Source of the DNA: JACKAL01 sp964400355 | GTDB lineage: Bacteria; Bdellovibrionota; Bdellovibrionia; Bdellovibrionales; JAGQZY01 | NCBI GenBank assembly: GCA_964400355.1 | Contig: CAYNTO010000005.1 | Location: 62,001-126,000 of the forward strand | Direction: 5' to 3' | Length of the DNA stretch: 64,000 nt | Program-made: the position numbers and the translations under genes | Notes under the pieces: model-generated | What the model was told of the DNA's origin: nothing | The model's database searches: none | Seen by the model: the letters and a program-made list of their open reading frames with translations, nothing else | Shown: positions 17,712 through 27,553 of the stretch, piece by piece | How positions within the stretch are numbered: the stretch's first letter is position 1 | Layout of the letters: each line of letters opens with the position of its first letter

Positions 17712-20700
17712 ATGGATGTTGTCTCCCAGCTGATCATTGCGGCTCTATTTTCTCTCCATCAGTATATTCCTGCCGAAAAGCTGGGAGCTAAGTATTTTGA
17801 CACCACTGTCGATCCTGTCACTCTCGAGTCCACGACCAACGGGATCACGGTGCTCGCTGCGGCTCACGAAACATGTCGCTATATGTTCGCGATGGGCAGC
17901 ACCGAGCTCGATATGGCCGAGGAACAACTCCTGGGATTCGCTCACACTATTATCAATGAGAAACAGGGCCGCTTGATCGACGCTGGCTCTACGCCCGAGG
18001 CTGCAAAAGGCGTAATCCGTAAACTCTGCAGCGAGAGCTTTAATCCGCAGTCCTTCAGTCGTAAAGAAACCAAAAGCATCGAGGATTTCATCAAATCCAA
18101 AATCGCCGTATTGAACCAGGCGGATTTGGATTCCACGGGCAGCTACCAGTATTTCGGGCGCGTGAAGCTCTATGATCGTAACGGCAAAGAGATGGGCCCG
18201 CTGTTCACACTCACAGAACACTGGGTAGCTTATCCTGAAGTATCGCCTTATGTGGTTCACGCTCTAGTGAGCGCAGAAGATGAAAAGTTCTTTAAACACG
18301 AAGGTGTACACCTGGATTCCCTTGTTCGCATGGTTTACAAAATGCAAACTTCCAGCGATGAAACCACAGCCACCGGCGGCTCCACCATCACCATGCAGCT
18401 ACTTAAAAATTTGTACTTCAATGAACGCAAAGAGGACGTCGGCACTCCATTTGAAAAGCAGTACCATTTAAAGACAATACTCCGCAAAGTGCGCGAGTGG
18501 TACTGGGCCAAACCTTACGAAAAATATCATGAAAAACTCGGACCTGGTTCAGGCAAGCGTTACGTGCTCGAAAATTATCTCAATCTAATGGATTTTGGAC
18601 CGGGTGTGCGCGGCATCGATCAAGCGGCGCATGTTTTCTTTAGTAAAACACCCGGTGAGCTATCGATTTCAGATGCCGCCTTTATAGCCTCGTTGTTTAA
18701 AGCACCGAGCCGCTACGCCCGCCCAGCGAACTACGAGAAATACACCGAGCCCCGTCGCAGTTATGTCCTCGATCAAATGCGCAAAGTAAATTTTAATGAA
18801 CACGGCATTAAACCCATTTCACAAACGGAAATGGATGAGGCATTAGCCACTGACCTCCCCGAATGGAGTATTCAGCCTGCGGCCACAGACACTCTCTCGA
18901 ACCTGTATGTGCGCACATTTGCTAAAGACTTTCTCAACAACATTATCACTCTGCCTGAGGGCTCTCGTGCGCTGGAGTCAGAGTTTGTAACAACGATTGA
19001 TTCCGATTTGCAACAAGTTGTGTTTGATGTGGTTCGCGAAAAAGTCGACTCCTACGACGCCAAAAGAAATACCTTAAGCCGTGTCAGTTCAGCACGCGAT
19101 GATCGCAGCCTTATTTCTACGCCTAATAGCGAGGACGTCCTCGCCCGCCAGGAAAACGCGCTCCTCGAACTGCGCGACAAAATCGACGCACTCAACATCA
19201 AAACTCAAATCCTCGTTTACTTTGGAGACCGCGCATTTAATGGCGACAACTTTAAAAAATCCTTTTACGCCTTAAAAACTCGCTCGGGAGTTTCAGACAC
19301 TGACACACTAGCTGCCGCTGAGAAAGCCGTGGAAGGATCCGCCAAATACTCTGGCCAAATTTTAATCGCACAGATCAATCCGGAAAGCTGTACTGCTAAA
19401 CAGACGAATTGCGCCAAAGTGTTTTCAGTCCCTACCAGTTTAGAAGCAACACTTACAAAAGCTCAATCAGTGGTCGCGCAAGGAATTGTTAAGAATTATC
19501 TCACGCGCACAGCGAATCTGGCCCCTCGGGAAAACCTTTTTCCGGCAATGATCGACGGCCACGATTCGGCGCGACCGCTTGTGCGATATATTCCCAGCTC
19601 CAATGACGCTGCTCCCACAGGGTCCAATGGGGCCACTGTCGGTTCGAATGTGTCGGCGATCGACTCTGACGAAGCGCCAAATCTGGTGCGAATTTCACTG
19701 ATCGACTCCCACAACAAACACATTCAGCGCCAACTGGGTCGCAATTTTCGGGTGGGACATATTTTTTGGGTCGAAGCCAAAGGCGAAAATAAATTGGAGC
19801 TCTCCGCCCCAAAACTTCAGGCGGCTATATTAGTAATGAACAGCGAAACAGGCGAAGTTCTGGCAAACTTTGGTGGCTACAATCCACTCTCCTCCAAATT
19901 CTTTGATCGTTCGCGCCTTGCCAAACGCCAAGCCGGGTCCACCCTCAAACCGTGGCTCTACTACATGGCGCTCAACCGCGGGCTCCAGCCACAGGATACT
20001 ATCCGTAACCACGGCGTGGTGTTCACAATGCCTGGCCGCAAGGACTATGCACCCGATAACTTTTCAGGCGGCGGAGCCGAATTTGTACTGCTCGAAACTG
20101 CATTTATCAATTCACAGAACAAACCGGCGCTAGGCCTTTTGCTCGATCCACGGTTCGGGCCCGACCACTTGCAAAACCTCAGAGATTTTATCGATCTTTT
20201 GACTGAGGTTAAAATTTATGACAAGGAGACCGTGCAATTTATTGCTCCCACGGCTCTGGGCGCGCAAGAACTGCGAATTATCGATCTGGTGTCGTCGTTC
20301 ACGTTTTTTTCCAATGGAAAACATATTGCGCGACCCCACTTTTTTAACTCCCTTGTGAATGGCCACGGTGAAAAACTCTTCAATGATTCTTCGAACTTTA
20401 TTCCGGTTCCCATGAGCAACAACCCAGGTCCACTCTTTCAACTGCGTTCCATGATGATCAAAACCGCCAATGCCGGAACGGCGGCACGTTTAAAGAACTT
20501 TCCCAAAGAACTGGGGCTTAAAAACTGCGATGGGGCCCACTTAGGACTCACGCAAAGCTGCTTTGCCGGAAAAACTGGAACGAGTAATGACTTGCGCGAC
20601 AATTGGTTTGTGGGATTTAGCCGCAAGTTCGTCATTGGCGTGTGGGTGGGCTACGATTACCCGGCCTCTACCAACGCCACCGGTGGTGAACTGGCGCTAC

Positions 20701-20804
20701 CCATCTTTATGGATATCGTGAAAAATGGAAAGAATCTCCTTCCGCCCATTGAGCCCGTGATTCCGGTAAACTGCAGTGCCTTCCAACAGGCAGGTTGCCA
20801 GTGA
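17712..20804 (+). CDS. class A penicillin-binding protein (transglycosylase/transpeptidase)
   Basis: 1030 aa. Bifunctional peptidoglycan synthase: polymerises glycan strands from lipid II and cross-links peptides in the periplasm. GT51 domain about 165-360, with catalytic Glu189 in EDEKFFKHEG, GGSTITMQLLKNLYF (222-236), KRYVLENYLN and GVRGIDQAA. Transpeptidase domain about 700-1000, with Ser743 (GSTLK), SQN (801-803) and KTGT (954-957). Between them lies a long region (about 430-690) with a charged helical part and a Ser/Asn/Gly-rich low-complexity part (around 630-655). The usual basic cytoplasmic tail plus transmembrane anchor is not obvious; only a weak hydrophobic stretch opens the protein. 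The following gene overlaps it by GTGA. Its place within a run of unknown exported proteins suggests a specialised rather than housekeeping wall role. Confidence 0.93.
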   Translation: MDVVSQLIIAALFSLHQYIPAEKLGAKYFDTTVDPVTLESTTNGITVLAAAHETCRYMFAMGSTELDMAEEQLLGFAHTIINEKQGRLIDAGSTPEAAKGVIRKLCSESFNPQSFSRKETKSIEDFIKSKIAVLNQADLDSTGSYQYFGRVKLYDRNGKEMGPLFTLTEHWVAYPEVSPYVVHALVSAEDEKFFKHEGVHLDSLVRMVYKMQTSSDETTATGGSTITMQLLKNLYFNERKEDVGTPFEKQYHLKTILRKVREWYWAKPYEKYHEKLGPGSGKRYVLENYLNLMDFGPGVRGIDQAAHVFFSKTPGELSISDAAFIASLFKAPSRYARPANYEKYTEPRRSYVLDQMRKVNFNEHGIKPISQTEMDEALATDLPEWSIQPAATDTLSNLYVRTFAKDFLNNIITLPEGSRALESEFVTTIDSDLQQVVFDVVREKVDSYDAKRNTLSRVSSARDDRSLISTPNSEDVLARQENALLELRDKIDALNIKTQILVYFGDRAFNGDNFKKSFYALKTRSGVSDTDTLAAAEKAVEGSAKYSGQILIAQINPESCTAKQTNCAKVFSVPTSLEATLTKAQSVVAQGIVKNYLTRTANLAPRENLFPAMIDGHDSARPLVRYIPSSNDAAPTGSNGATVGSNVSAIDSDEAPNLVRISLIDSHNKHIQRQLGRNFRVGHIFWVEAKGENKLELSAPKLQAAILVMNSETGEVLANFGGYNPLSSKFFDRSRLAKRQAGSTLKPWLYYMALNRGLQPQDTIRNHGVVFTMPGRKDYAPDNFSGGGAEFVLLETAFINSQNKPALGLLLDPRFGPDHLQNLRDFIDLLTEVKIYDKETVQFIAPTALGAQELRIIDLVSSFTFFSNGKHIARPHFFNSLVNGHGEKLFNDSSNFIPVPMSNNPGPLFQLRSMMIKTANAGTAARLKNFPKELGLKNCDGAHLGLTQSCFAGKTGTSNDLRDNWFVGFSRKFVIGVWVGYDYPASTNATGGELALPIFMDIVKNGKNLLPPIEPVIPVNCSAFQQAGCQ

Positions 20805-23728
20805 TACGTGGATATATATTTATAGCAGTTGTCTCATTTGCCTCCATCAGCAGTGCTGCGCCTTTCGCATTGGATGCGGAAAATTGCGCTATCACTTCTG
20901 AAAGTGTTGTCGCGCTTGCTATTGGGAACGAAAAATTGGAATCCAAAATTCGCGCTCAATTAGTGATGAGTGGTGACACCGCACTTTTTCCTCGCCTGCG
21001 CATCACGTTCCTCTCGCATGAGCCCGCAAAGGCCACTATTGAGTGGAGTTCCATTGTTCATAGTAAAAAGAACGTTAAGTTATTTCGTAGCGAGATTTTT
21101 GATCGGGTCGTGCAACGCCAAGGTCAGCAGTTTTCAATGAAGCGCGTGAGCGCCGCGGGTCAACGCGCCACTTTTGAGACTGATGTCGTATCCATGCAGA
21201 GCACTCAAGACATAATGGCACTGTTCCTCTCGCAAAACGAGTTCACAGTACACGCCTTTACCGACGAAGGCGATGATTGGGCCGGTGATTTTAGCCTGAG
21301 CATGAGCGACAGCTCCTTTCGCCAAATGGCAGTGAAGTGCTTCGCTGCTAAATCCGCGAAATATCTGACACCCAACGGAGAGCGAGCCGACTTAAAGCTC
21401 GTTGGCGTCAGTGATAAAAATTCGCTTGCGGCAATGCCCTATTACTGGTCGGAGGGCTATGGCCTCACTCCTTATACGGAGTTGGAACTGCTTGTGCCAT
21501 CGGAACTCAAAGGCAAAGACGTTTTCGCCGCTACAGACAGCGAAGAGACCAAGAGTAAAAAATTATCCACCTGGATAGGCAATCTGGAACGCAAAAAAGC
21601 CGCAGTTGCTGCTCTGGATGCACAAGGTAGCGATCTCACTTTTGTCGCTATAAACAGTGAGCTTGCAGGATTATATAGCCAGCTTGATCAAAGTTATTCT
21701 CGCTTTGTGGTTCTCACGGGCACGTTATCCGCTGGCGATGGCCTTATACAAAAGAAGATGAGCGAGCAGGAGGCACTAAAGCTTGCTCTTGCCGACGTCG
21801 AAGCAAAAATTCAGTCGGCAAACCTCGCTCTCGATCCACTTCTTAAAGATCAAACCGCCACGGATGTCGCTCTCCATCCCTTTTTGGAGTATTTGACCAA
21901 CGTCGATGCACTCAAAGAAAAGCATGCAGCACGAATTAGCGAGATCATTGCTCTGCAAGCACATCTGCAAGAAATGTTGTCGCGCCATCAGGCAGCTTTG
22001 ACCACGGGCCAGCAAACACCGCCCACAGCAGGTCCGTGGAGCGCGGAGGAGATCGAAAAACGCGAGGCCGAGGCCACTTTGCAACTGTTGAAAGCTCAAG
22101 AATTGGCCGTGCTCCAAGAGCGCGTCCAGGCTATCGTTGGAGATATGAACGGACTGCTAGAAAAAGCGCGGGCGCAACAAGCGCTGTCGCTTGAGTATCT
22201 GACAGCCGTTGCTCAACAGCGCTCAGTAAAAGCAGAGCTCGCTCAAGAGGAGACTTGGCTCTACCAAAGTTCGCAAGTGCCGCGTTTTACCGTTGCCGCA
22301 AAAGAATTTTTCGACAACCTGAACACTGTGGCTGAAACTGAAGTTGCGCAAGCTATCGCAAAAACCGGCGCGGTGACTCGTGATTACAAATGGGAATTTG
22401 ATTTTCACTCCAATATGTACAACGCCATTGAAACGCAGTTCGTGGAAATTGTTGAACTCTCTAAGAGAGACGGCTCACTGATTTCGGCCATTCTCTGCCA
22501 TCCCAATGTCTTGAAAGACGAAAAAAACCGCACGCAACCCTGCCTAACAGTCGATGATATTCTCGACGAAAAAATTGTAGAAAACTTTTTGAGCACGTTA
22601 CCACCTAAAGACGTCGATGTGCTGCTCGGCACAGTTCCACGCCCATGGAACAAGGATCAATCAAAAACCCAGATTCTAGTTTCCAAATACCAGGGTGAAT
22701 TGGCGCGACCTTCGGCACGCCTTCAGGAAATGGTCGATGCGTGGGGCGCTCTTCGCCAGGTGATCTGGCGCTGGGTCACGATGCAGAAAAAAGCAAAAGC
22801 CCTTGATGTGTGTGAAGATCGCGACACAGCCGCGGCGCTCTTTGCCACTGCAACCTACTCGCGCGAATTCTACGACAAAGTGATCACTTGCGAGCGCGCC
22901 GAAGTGCAAACTCACAAAGCTCGAAAAAAAGAACTACTCTCCACCCTGGCCGCAACCACCGCCGCCATCACGCAAGCCAATGCCAGCTTTCAGCAGGCTG
23001 ACGAGGCCTACGATGTCGCGAGCCAAGATTTCGTCAATGGGTCTATGGCTAGGCTAAAGGAGATTCCGGCACTCACTCGCCAGACGAGAATTATGACAAC
23101 TTGTCTGCTCCCACTGGAAAACGCCGAAGAATGTGCCAGCGCTGTCGACGAAATCACTTCGGGCAAATTGACTGCGGAGGCACAGGGCCAATACGTGGGT
23201 CTGGTGCAAGCTTTGGTGAGCCACATTTATAGCCGCATAACCCTTCTCGGTCAGGAAAACGCAGTGGCGGTGAGTGAAATCCAGCGGCTTGATCAAGAAC
23301 GCGCCGCTTACGTGGCCACCAACAATGTGACTCCGTTATTAGAAAAGCGCGATCAGCTCAAATTGCAAATTCAAACTTCCCAGACGGAGCTTGCCGAACT
23401 GGTGAGCGCGCAAAAACAAAACACCGAATCTCTCGCTACCGCACAAAAAGATGTGAGTACTTTTAAAACGGAGGCGCAGGCGCTGATTGCCGAACTCACT
23501 ACTATCACCACTGCCATCAAAGGCACTCTTCCCGCGCTGATGCCCTTTTGTGCGCGCATCCTTCCCCACACCCACCGCATTCACCAGATGGATGTGGAGC
23601 TGTTTGCTCTGGTAAATACAACACCTCCGGCACAGGCTAAAAAATATTCCAGCTGCGAGATTCCAAATTTAGAAAACTACATTCCCGCCCCAGGTGCGCT
23701 CGAGCTCACCGGCGAAGTCAAAAGATAG
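20801..23728 (+). CDS. exported coiled-coil protein of unknown function
   Basis: 975 aa from GTG 20801, chosen because it overlaps the PBP stop as GTGA with AGGCAGG upstream; a TTG two codons earlier is possible. Signal peptide IRGYIFIAVVSFASISSA. Residues about 20-240 look globular (beta-rich); from about 250 onward the sequence is Ala/Glu/Gln/Lys-rich with long heptad-like stretches (e.g. KREAEATLQLLKAQELAVLQ and later DQERAAYVATNNVTPLLEKR), indicating extended coiled coils. Cysteines are sparse. Translational coupling to the PBP gene suggests they act together, perhaps as a periplasmic scaffold or activator. No family recognised. Confidence 0.78.
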   Translation: MIRGYIFIAVVSFASISSAAPFALDAENCAITSESVVALAIGNEKLESKIRAQLVMSGDTALFPRLRITFLSHEPAKATIEWSSIVHSKKNVKLFRSEIFDRVVQRQGQQFSMKRVSAAGQRATFETDVVSMQSTQDIMALFLSQNEFTVHAFTDEGDDWAGDFSLSMSDSSFRQMAVKCFAAKSAKYLTPNGERADLKLVGVSDKNSLAAMPYYWSEGYGLTPYTELELLVPSELKGKDVFAATDSEETKSKKLSTWIGNLERKKAAVAALDAQGSDLTFVAINSELAGLYSQLDQSYSRFVVLTGTLSAGDGLIQKKMSEQEALKLALADVEAKIQSANLALDPLLKDQTATDVALHPFLEYLTNVDALKEKHAARISEIIALQAHLQEMLSRHQAALTTGQQTPPTAGPWSAEEIEKREAEATLQLLKAQELAVLQERVQAIVGDMNGLLEKARAQQALSLEYLTAVAQQRSVKAELAQEETWLYQSSQVPRFTVAAKEFFDNLNTVAETEVAQAIAKTGAVTRDYKWEFDFHSNMYNAIETQFVEIVELSKRDGSLISAILCHPNVLKDEKNRTQPCLTVDDILDEKIVENFLSTLPPKDVDVLLGTVPRPWNKDQSKTQILVSKYQGELARPSARLQEMVDAWGALRQVIWRWVTMQKKAKALDVCEDRDTAAALFATATYSREFYDKVITCERAEVQTHKARKKELLSTLAATTAAITQANASFQQADEAYDVASQDFVNGSMARLKEIPALTRQTRIMTTCLLPLENAEECASAVDEITSGKLTAEAQGQYVGLVQALVSHIYSRITLLGQENAVAVSEIQRLDQERAAYVATNNVTPLLEKRDQLKLQIQTSQTELAELVSAQKQNTESLATAQKDVSTFKTEAQALIAELTTITTAIKGTLPALMPFCARILPHTHRIHQMDVELFALVNTTPPAQAKKYSSCEIPNLENYIPAPGALELTGEVKR

Positions 23729-23742
23729 AGACAGAGGTCCAA

Positions 23743-24642
23743 ATGAAAAACGTTTTAATTCTACTCACCTTCCTTACAGCAGTGTGCTCCTCGGTTCAAG
23801 CACTAGGGCGCACAAACGGTAATGTGCGAGACTACAGATTCACAATTGAAACCGAATTCGGTGCGGGAAGTGTAAAACTCTCTGCGGACGACAAAAATAT
23901 CATGAAGCGTCTGGTGTATGAACAACTTGGCTACTATCTGCAGTCGCTCCATCAGCGTGGAATTTCTGCAATGCCGGAAGACATCATTGTGAAATCTGCG
24001 ATCACCGTCAGTCGCACTGACGCTGCAGGAACTGCTGCAAAAAACCAGGAGGTCTCTCAGCGACGTGCCATGGGTCTCGATAATGACATGCGCGCCATAA
24101 TGTTCAACCTCGGCGTGCGTTTTTCTCCCGAAGTATTCTTTTACATGGGAGTGGGTGAAGAAGAGGCCAACGAGTATGAGTGCGAGATTGAAGTTCGTCC
24201 CTGTGGAAATCAACAACAGCAAATTCAACTGCCTTGGGATCCGCCGGTTCAGCAGTGTTACAGAGAAACGCTCGTGTGCCCCGCTCATCAACGTCGTTCC
24301 ACTATTGAAGTGATTCTCCAGTACGCGCCAGGAGTTGTTACGACTCCACCTGTGGACAATAAAATTGTCACCGAGCCACTGCCCGACATCACTCCCGACA
24401 AAACGCCTTCGATCATTGAAATTCCAGAAACGCAGAAACAGCCCGAGGACGTCCAGCCCCTACCAGAGAATCCAAAGGTCGATACGCCAGCAGTTGTGCA
24501 ACCGCTCCCATCACCGTCCACCACTGAAGAGTCCGCACCTGAGGCCGACAACCTCCCGGAAGCGGAAGACAAACCAGCGCCTGAAGACACAAAGCCTGGA
24601 CCCAACAAATTGAAAGTGTACGGAAACGAAGTAGAAGATTAG
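23743..24642 (+). CDS. exported protein with Pro-rich C-terminal tail
   Basis: 299 aa from ATG 23743 (AGAGG upstream). Signal peptide KNVLILLTFLTAVCSSVQA. Residues about 25-195 form a compact domain with four cysteines (CEIEVRPC, CYRETLVC). From about 200 to the end the protein is a low-complexity Pro/Glu/Thr/Asp tail (PLPENPKVDTPAVVQPLPSP), probably an extended spacer in the envelope. It starts 14 nt after the coiled-coil gene and closes the exported block. Family not recognised. Confidence 0.75.
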   Translation: MKNVLILLTFLTAVCSSVQALGRTNGNVRDYRFTIETEFGAGSVKLSADDKNIMKRLVYEQLGYYLQSLHQRGISAMPEDIIVKSAITVSRTDAAGTAAKNQEVSQRRAMGLDNDMRAIMFNLGVRFSPEVFFYMGVGEEEANEYECEIEVRPCGNQQQQIQLPWDPPVQQCYRETLVCPAHQRRSTIEVILQYAPGVVTTPPVDNKIVTEPLPDITPDKTPSIIEIPETQKQPEDVQPLPENPKVDTPAVVQPLPSPSTTEESAPEADNLPEAEDKPAPEDTKPGPNKLKVYGNEVED

Positions 24643-24653
24643 GTCTTGATTTT

Positions 24654-24682
24654 AGAGGCACCTCACAAGGTGAGCTGCCTCT
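24654..24682. terminator. hairpin between convergent genes
   Basis: AGAGGCA-C-CTCAC, loop AAG, GTGAG-C-TGCCTCT: twelve base pairs with one C/C mismatch, placed between the ends of the exported block and the serine hydrolase gene. It lacks a strong T-run on either side; probably a two-way terminator. Confidence 0.6.
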
Positions 24683-24694
24683 GAGAGCCGCAGG

Positions 24695-25768
24695 CTACTC
24701 CGCTACGGCTTGAGTGAGAAGCGCAAATCCCAGCGCCGTTTCCTCGTGTTTCTCGGTCACCGTGTTCGCTAGAATAACCACCGCCGTCTTTTTCTCTTTA
24801 TGAATAGCCACCAGAGACGACATTCCGTAGGTGCTGCCGTTGTGCCAAACAAACTTGCGGTCATCAATGGTGTGCCAAAAATATCCCACCGAAGAACCAG
24901 GAACTGCTGGGCGCACTCCCGTTGAGGCCACCTGAAACGCCTTTCCCAGCGCGGTGTCGGAGTCCATTAAACCCTTCACTAAAGTGACCATTTCTCGTGG
25001 GGTGGAGAGCACGGCGCCAATTGCAGGTATCCCTGTCATATCCCACTTCGGAACGGCGTCGAAGGCGCTGCCGTTGTTGTAATAGCCCTGCACCAGCCGC
25101 TGTGATTGCTCGCTGGAGAGGTCGATGACAGTGTCGTTCAACTGTAAAGGACCTGTGATTCGTGACTGCAGCACTTGAGCGAAGGGTTTTTTATCGACAG
25201 CTTCGATCACCTGTCCCATCACCGCAGCGCCCAGATTGCTGTACTCATACTTGCTACCAGGTGGAAAATTGAGATTGGATTTTTTGAGCACGCTGAACAG
25301 CTGCTGCGAGGAGAACCCGCTCCAGGGATTGAGCATGTCTTTGGGCTTAAATGCCTCCTCGCTAAAGATGGGAATGATTCCCGAACTTTGAGTCATGAGA
25401 TCCAGAGAAGTAATAGTCTCTTTGCTCTTCGACACTTGTTTTCCCTGAAGGTAGCGCTGTACTGATTGTGAAACGTTGAGCTTTCCCTCGCTCACCATCT
25501 GTGCGGCCATGGTGCCGGCAAGTGCTTTTGTCACCGAGCCGATTTCGTAGATGGAGTCATCGCCGGGCCTGATCCCGCTCCCGCGCTTCGTTTCACCAAG
25601 GTGAACAATAAAATTTTCGTCAGGAGTGATCACCATTACAGACACACCGACGAATTTTTTTGAATCCATCAGATTTTGCGCCATCTTTTCTACTTCGTAA
25701 GGCGTGTGCAGCTTTGCCGTGGCCATGTTCGCTCCTAAGAGACATATCAATAGAGATACTAAATGCAT
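24695..25768 (-). CDS. exported serine hydrolase, beta-lactamase class C/DD-peptidase fold
   Basis: 357 aa from ATG 25768 (AAGGAG upstream); frames opening further out lack ribosome sites. Signal peptide MHLVSLLICLLGANMATA. Motifs of the beta-lactamase-related serine hydrolase family: S-x-x-K in GSVTKALAGTM, Y-x-N in YSNLGAAVMG, and HNG in VWHNGSTYGMSS, in the expected order. Members include AmpC-type beta-lactamases, DD-carboxypeptidases and esterases; the sequence alone does not decide which. Convergent with the exported block; a link to the PBP there is possible but not shown. Confidence 0.88.
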   Translation of the reverse strand: MHLVSLLICLLGANMATAKLHTPYEVEKMAQNLMDSKKFVGVSVMVITPDENFIVHLGETKRGSGIRPGDDSIYEIGSVTKALAGTMAAQMVSEGKLNVSQSVQRYLQGKQVSKSKETITSLDLMTQSSGIIPIFSEEAFKPKDMLNPWSGFSSQQLFSVLKKSNLNFPPGSKYEYSNLGAAVMGQVIEAVDKKPFAQVLQSRITGPLQLNDTVIDLSSEQSQRLVQGYYNNGSAFDAVPKWDMTGIPAIGAVLSTPREMVTLVKGLMDSDTALGKAFQVASTGVRPAVPGSSVGYFWHTIDDRKFVWHNGSTYGMSSLVAIHKEKKTAVVILANTVTEKHEETALGFALLTQAVAE

Positions 25769-26004
25769 TGCGACTCCTTGATGACGCTTGTACCAACAAC
25801 TCCACGGACACGCCAGATTTCCGGCACTTACGCCGCTCGTACTGAATAAAATGCCCATGGGGTTGAAAATACTTCACTGACACATGGAGTTATTAGTAGC
25901 GCTCGTGATAGGTCATTAGATAGGTTGATGCCTGCTCACCGATGAGCGCATCAGACCACGCCGGTCGCAGTGTTTCAGAATCAACAATTTGGGGGGAATC
26001 CACT

Positions 26005-27360
26005 ATGCGTTTCATCGCAATGCTCGTTGCTATATTGTTCACAGCTTCCACATCCATGGCCAAAGACGGTTTTATCGTCCGCTTGGAGAAGGATGCCAAT
26101 CCTGATGTTTTTGCAAAGATGAATCATTTGGAACTCAAGCCAATTGCGAAGAGCCTCGACCTCTATCGCGCAACTCCACTCAAAACCACATCCGCTAAAG
26201 CCCTCAAAGCGATGCGTTCCGCGTCTGGCGTTGTGTACGCAAACCCCAATCACAAAGTCGCTCCCCGTTCGAATCAATTGATTCCCAACGACAAAGACTT
26301 CTCTAAACAATGGGACTGGGTTCTCGATTCCAATAACTACGGGATCGATGCGACAACAGCGTGGGCACTCTACGGCACAGGTGGCGCGGACAAAAACGGT
26401 AACGAAATTGTTATTGCCGTTGTTGATGGCGGCTTTGATATCGAGCACGCCGATCTCAAAAACAATCTTTGGGTGAACAAAGGCGAAATCGCCGGTAACG
26501 GTAAAGACGACGACAACAACGGCTACATCGACGATGTGAACGGATGGGATCAAGAGTCTGAAACCGGCACCATTCAAGTGGACTACCACGGCACACACGT
26601 TGCCGGCACTATGGGCGCCGAGGGCGACAACGGTATCAATGGCAGCGGCGTAAACTGGAAAGTTAAAATCATGTACGTGAGCATGGGTTGGTCTTTGGCC
26701 GACACAGAGGGCACAATGGCCTCCTACGATTACATCCGCAAACAAAAAGAATTGTGGATCAAGACCGGCGGAAAACAAGGTGCAAACGTTGTAGCCATCA
26801 ACTCGAGCTTTGGTATTGATCAAGCAGATTGCACTCAGGGCGAATTCCAACAGTGGAACGATATGTTCGACGAATTGGGCAAAGTGGGCATTCTGTCTGT
26901 GGCTGCTACTGCCAATGCCAACTGGGATATCGACAACGTGGGCGACGTACCTACCGGTTGCGAATCGGATTACGTTGTTGCGGTTACCAACTCTGATGTG
27001 ACCGGCACTAAGGAGACAGGTGCAGGCTACGGAATCCTCACCATCGACATCGCCGCCCCCGGAACGGAGATCTTCTCAACGATTCCAGCAAACGGCTTTG
27101 AGACCAACACAGGGACTTCAATGGCCACACCACACGTAACAGGTGCTATTGGCTATCTGTACAGCGTGGCTTCTAAAGACTTCCTCATGTTGGCCGAAAC
27201 AGATCCAGCTGCTGCAGCTCTGGAGATGAAAACAGCACTTATCCTCACTGTCACAACTCGCGACTCTATGAAATCTCAGAGCCAATCTGGCGGTATCTTG
27301 AATCTATTCAATGCTGCTACTGAGCTTTCCAATTACGTTGCTTACAGCGTAAGCAAATAA
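26005..27360 (+). CDS. secreted S8 (subtilisin-like) serine protease
   Basis: 451 aa from ATG 26005 (GGGGGGAA upstream). Signal peptide RFIAMLVAILFTASTSMA; propeptide-like region to about 90. Triad: Asp141 (AVVDGGFD), His195 (YHGTHVAG), Ser372 (TGTSMATPH). Ca2+-binding-like KDDDNNGYIDDVNGWD. Very similar to the protease at 6069 through the whole catalytic domain (both have GEIAGN/REIAGN, GANVVA.NSSFGID, GILSVAAT) but without that protein's insertion before the LAAP/IAAP strand. The two probably arose by duplication; they now lie on either side of the exported block. Confidence 0.95.
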   Translation: MRFIAMLVAILFTASTSMAKDGFIVRLEKDANPDVFAKMNHLELKPIAKSLDLYRATPLKTTSAKALKAMRSASGVVYANPNHKVAPRSNQLIPNDKDFSKQWDWVLDSNNYGIDATTAWALYGTGGADKNGNEIVIAVVDGGFDIEHADLKNNLWVNKGEIAGNGKDDDNNGYIDDVNGWDQESETGTIQVDYHGTHVAGTMGAEGDNGINGSGVNWKVKIMYVSMGWSLADTEGTMASYDYIRKQKELWIKTGGKQGANVVAINSSFGIDQADCTQGEFQQWNDMFDELGKVGILSVAATANANWDIDNVGDVPTGCESDYVVAVTNSDVTGTKETGAGYGILTIDIAAPGTEIFSTIPANGFETNTGTSMATPHVTGAIGYLYSVASKDFLMLAETDPAAAALEMKTALILTVTTRDSMKSQSQSGGILNLFNAATELSNYVAYSVSK

Positions 27361-27377
27361 CCATTCAGTTATTGCAT

Positions 27378-27397
27378 GCGCCTCCGTCTGGAGGCGC
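27378..27397 (+). terminator. terminator after second S8 protease
   Basis: GCGCCTCC, loop GTCT, GGAGGCGC: a perfect 8-bp GC-rich stem 18 bases after the stop, followed by TTATGCTT. Confidence 0.75.
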
Positions 27398-27553
27398 TTA
27401 TGCTTCCCGTCAATATCCACTCCAGTTTTTGCATCTCCCTCCGATCTAGATTAGTTTTAACTGCTTCTGTTACTTAAGAACAAGTTTGTGGGATATGTGT
27501 TCCCACACCTCGAAATTAAGGACAGTCGTTACAAAACACTAAAGGAGTTCAAC

